Assembly: GCA_021789755.1 (NCBI GenBank)
Contig: JAJYJD010000063.1
Coordinates: forward strand, 1 to 15,071
Direction of reading: 5' to 3'
Length of the DNA: 15,071 nucleotides
Source of the DNA: Bacteroidota bacterium
Lineage (GTDB): Bacteria > Bacteroidota > Ignavibacteria > Kryptoniales > JAKASW01
Shown piece by piece: positions 13,829 through 15,071 of the stretch. Under the pieces are notes generated by a model. That model was not told where the DNA came from and made no database searches. It saw only the letters and a program-made list of their open reading frames with translations. Each line of letters begins with the position of its first letter. Position 1 is the stretch's first letter. Position numbers and translations under genes: made by a program.

Positions 13829-15071
13829 ATGGAAATAAACAGACGAGACTTTGTAAAACTTCTGGGCGGATCGCTGATCGGCTTCGCGGTTGGCGGGGTC
13901 GGCGAGGCGCTGATAAAGATTCCCGGTGCGCTGGTCCCGATTCTCTACAAAGGCCCGCGCATCGAAACCTGGAAGATTACCACCTGCGCGCGCTGTCCCG
14001 GCAAGTGCGGTCTTCGCATCCGGTTGATTGACAACATGCCGATCCAGGCCTTCGGGAATCCTCTGGCACCCGTCAACAACGGAGGAATTTGTCCCATTGG
14101 ATTGACCTCCGTCGAGAGCCTGTATCATCCCGACCGTCTCGTTTCACCGATGAAGAAAGTCAACGGCAAGTTTCAGGAAATATCGTATGTGGAAGCCTAC
14201 AGGCTGCTGTCGAACGCGCTTCTGAGCAACGGCAAAGGCACGGCTGCTTTTATCGCTCAGACTGAATCGGCTTTCATGGCAGATCTCATCACGCAGTTCA
14301 TGTCGGGGCTGAACTCGGACAAAGTCTCGATCGAAGAATTCGCTTCTGACTCCGTGTCGCCGTACGCTTCCGCAGCGAGCGATCATCCCGACTTCATCGA
14401 TTTTGGAAGCTGCGACTTCATTATCAATTTCGGCTCTCAGCTGACTGAGATATCGGAAAGCCCATCGTACTTCTCGCGTGCAATAAACGATTTCAAGGCG
14501 AAGCGCAATGAGTTCGTGACTTTCTCGCCCAAGCTGACGCCGAGCGCCTACAAGGCAAACCATTGGCTTCCTGTCCTGCCGGAATTTTACGAAGATGTGG
14601 CTCTCGGGCTTGCTAATGTGATTTTGGCAGACGGGACTTATGACAAGGATTTTGTGAGGCGTGAGTTCAAAGACTTCGATGAATTCAAGAAACTTGTGCT
14701 GGCCCGGTATTCTCCGGCAGATGTGGAAACCAGGACCGGTGTGGAATCCAAAGATATTATAGAGAATGCGCGCAAATTCGCGAATGCCGCCGCGCCCGTG
14801 GCCTATTTCGACGAATCCATTCTGCATTCTTCCAACGGGACGAGAAACGCGTACGCCGTCCTGGCGCTGAACGCTCTCAAGGGATTCGCAGGGTACGGAA
14901 AGCTGAGTGACCGGGAACTTCCGCAGTTTGCAAATGGGAAGCGAACGGATGACTCCGAAGAGACGTGGAATCCAAACATGCTTGTCGGCGACGACGGGGT
15001 CAAATTGCTGATGATTTACCGGAGCAACTTCATATTCAATTCTCCCAATTCAGAAGAGCTTCGTAAATCGA
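13829..15071 (+). CDS. Tat-exported molybdopterin oxidoreductase-family subunit, ActB/QrcB-like (3' truncated)
   Basis: The frame is open from ATG 13829 to the window end, 414 codons without a stop; GGAG lies at 13815-13818. The N-terminus MEINRRDFVKLLGG followed by a hydrophobic stretch is a twin-arginine signal, so the protein is exported folded. Four cysteines, C53, C56, C60 and C88, have the C-x2-C-x3-C-x27-C spacing of the molybdopterin oxidoreductase Fe-S domain (TCARCPGKCGLR, then NNGGICPIG). SLYHPDRLVSPM and EISYVEAYRLLS continue the family pattern. The pairing with an ActA-like pentaheme gene points to alternative complex III (ActB) or quinone reductase (QrcB) proteins, in which this domain is thought not to bind molybdopterin; here the cluster cysteines remain. 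Expected next, outside the window: an Fe-S subunit and an NrfD-like quinone-binding membrane subunit. A catalytic molybdoenzyme is the alternative. Confidence 0.82.
   Translation, partial: MEINRRDFVKLLGGSLIGFAVGGVGEALIKIPGALVPILYKGPRIETWKITTCARCPGKCGLRIRLIDNMPIQAFGNPLAPVNNGGICPIGLTSVESLYHPDRLVSPMKKVNGKFQEISYVEAYRLLSNALLSNGKGTAAFIAQTESAFMADLITQFMSGLNSDKVSIEEFASDSVSPYASAASDHPDFIDFGSCDFIINFGSQLTEISESPSYFSRAINDFKAKRNEFVTFSPKLTPSAYKANHWLPVLPEFYEDVALGLANVILADGTYDKDFVRREFKDFDEFKKLVLARYSPADVETRTGVESKDIIENARKFANAAAPVAYFDESILHSSNGTRNAYAVLALNALKGFAGYGKLSDRELPQFANGKRTDDSEETWNPNMLVGDDGVKLLMIYRSNFIFNSPNSEELRKS

Noticed and set aside
13647..13838. Open frame of 63 codons before the Tat-signal gene
   Set aside because: It covers an A-rich and hairpin-forming stretch, has no ribosome binding site or protein-like pattern, and overlaps the well-supported start at 13829.
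13708..14031. Open frame of 107 codons in a different frame from the Mo-family gene
   Set aside because: It overlaps the clear Tat signal and cysteine motif of the gene at 13829 in another frame and is Arg/Gly/Asp-rich in the way of a shadow frame.
1..15071. CRISPR arrays, tRNA or rRNA genes, insertion sequences, phage genes
   Set aside because: No regularly spaced repeats, no tRNA-like T-arm or anticodon pattern, no transposase or integrase domains and no rRNA-like sequence were seen.

Overview
The window reads as a chromosomal segment of roughly 50% GC. It probably comes from an environmental bacterium of the Bacteroidota/Chlorobiota (Ignavibacteria-like) neighbourhood. That placement is inferred from an ActA-like pentaheme cytochrome, a Bacteroidota-style monoheme cytochrome c, frequent TTG/GTG starts and weak ribosome binding sites. 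It is not proven by any marker gene. All convincing genes lie on the + strand.

Positions 1 to about 6190 are an accessory region of small genes. It holds an unrecognised partial protein at the left edge, a 67-residue helical protein, and a frameshifted small gene that overlaps the start of a STAS-like (DUF4325-type) protein. Next comes the remnant of a radical SAM protein that has lost its N-terminal half and an internal segment. Two tandem paralogous NarL/LuxR-type response regulators follow, both with an altered receiver switch residue. The region ends with a stress-type cluster: a CsbD-like protein, a Dps-family protein whose ferroxidase ligands are largely replaced, and two small unknown proteins in an apparent operon. 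Long stretches here carry no convincing gene, and several frames look decayed.

Positions 6187-6710 are intergenic and contain two copies of a short degenerate repeat. Positions 6711-10615 encode a complete two-component system with a 4-base gene overlap. It consists of an NtrC-type sigma-54 activator and a membrane sensor kinase with an extracytoplasmic sensor, HAMP, a PAS domain bearing four clustered cysteines, HisKA and HATPase.

Positions 10816-15071 are an electron-transfer operon: a stand-alone receiver domain, an outer-membrane fused cytochrome-porin resembling the Cyc2 family of iron-oxidation proteins, a periplasmic monoheme cytochrome c, a membrane-anchored pentaheme cytochrome c of the ActA/QrcA type, and a Tat-exported molybdopterin-oxidoreductase-family subunit of the ActB/QrcB type that runs off the right edge. 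The arrangement suggests an electron path from an extracellular or outer-membrane donor, through periplasmic c-type haems, to a quinone-interacting membrane complex. The adjacent sigma-54 two-component system may control it; a -24/-12-like sequence lies just upstream of the receiver gene. This module is the most interesting part of the window.
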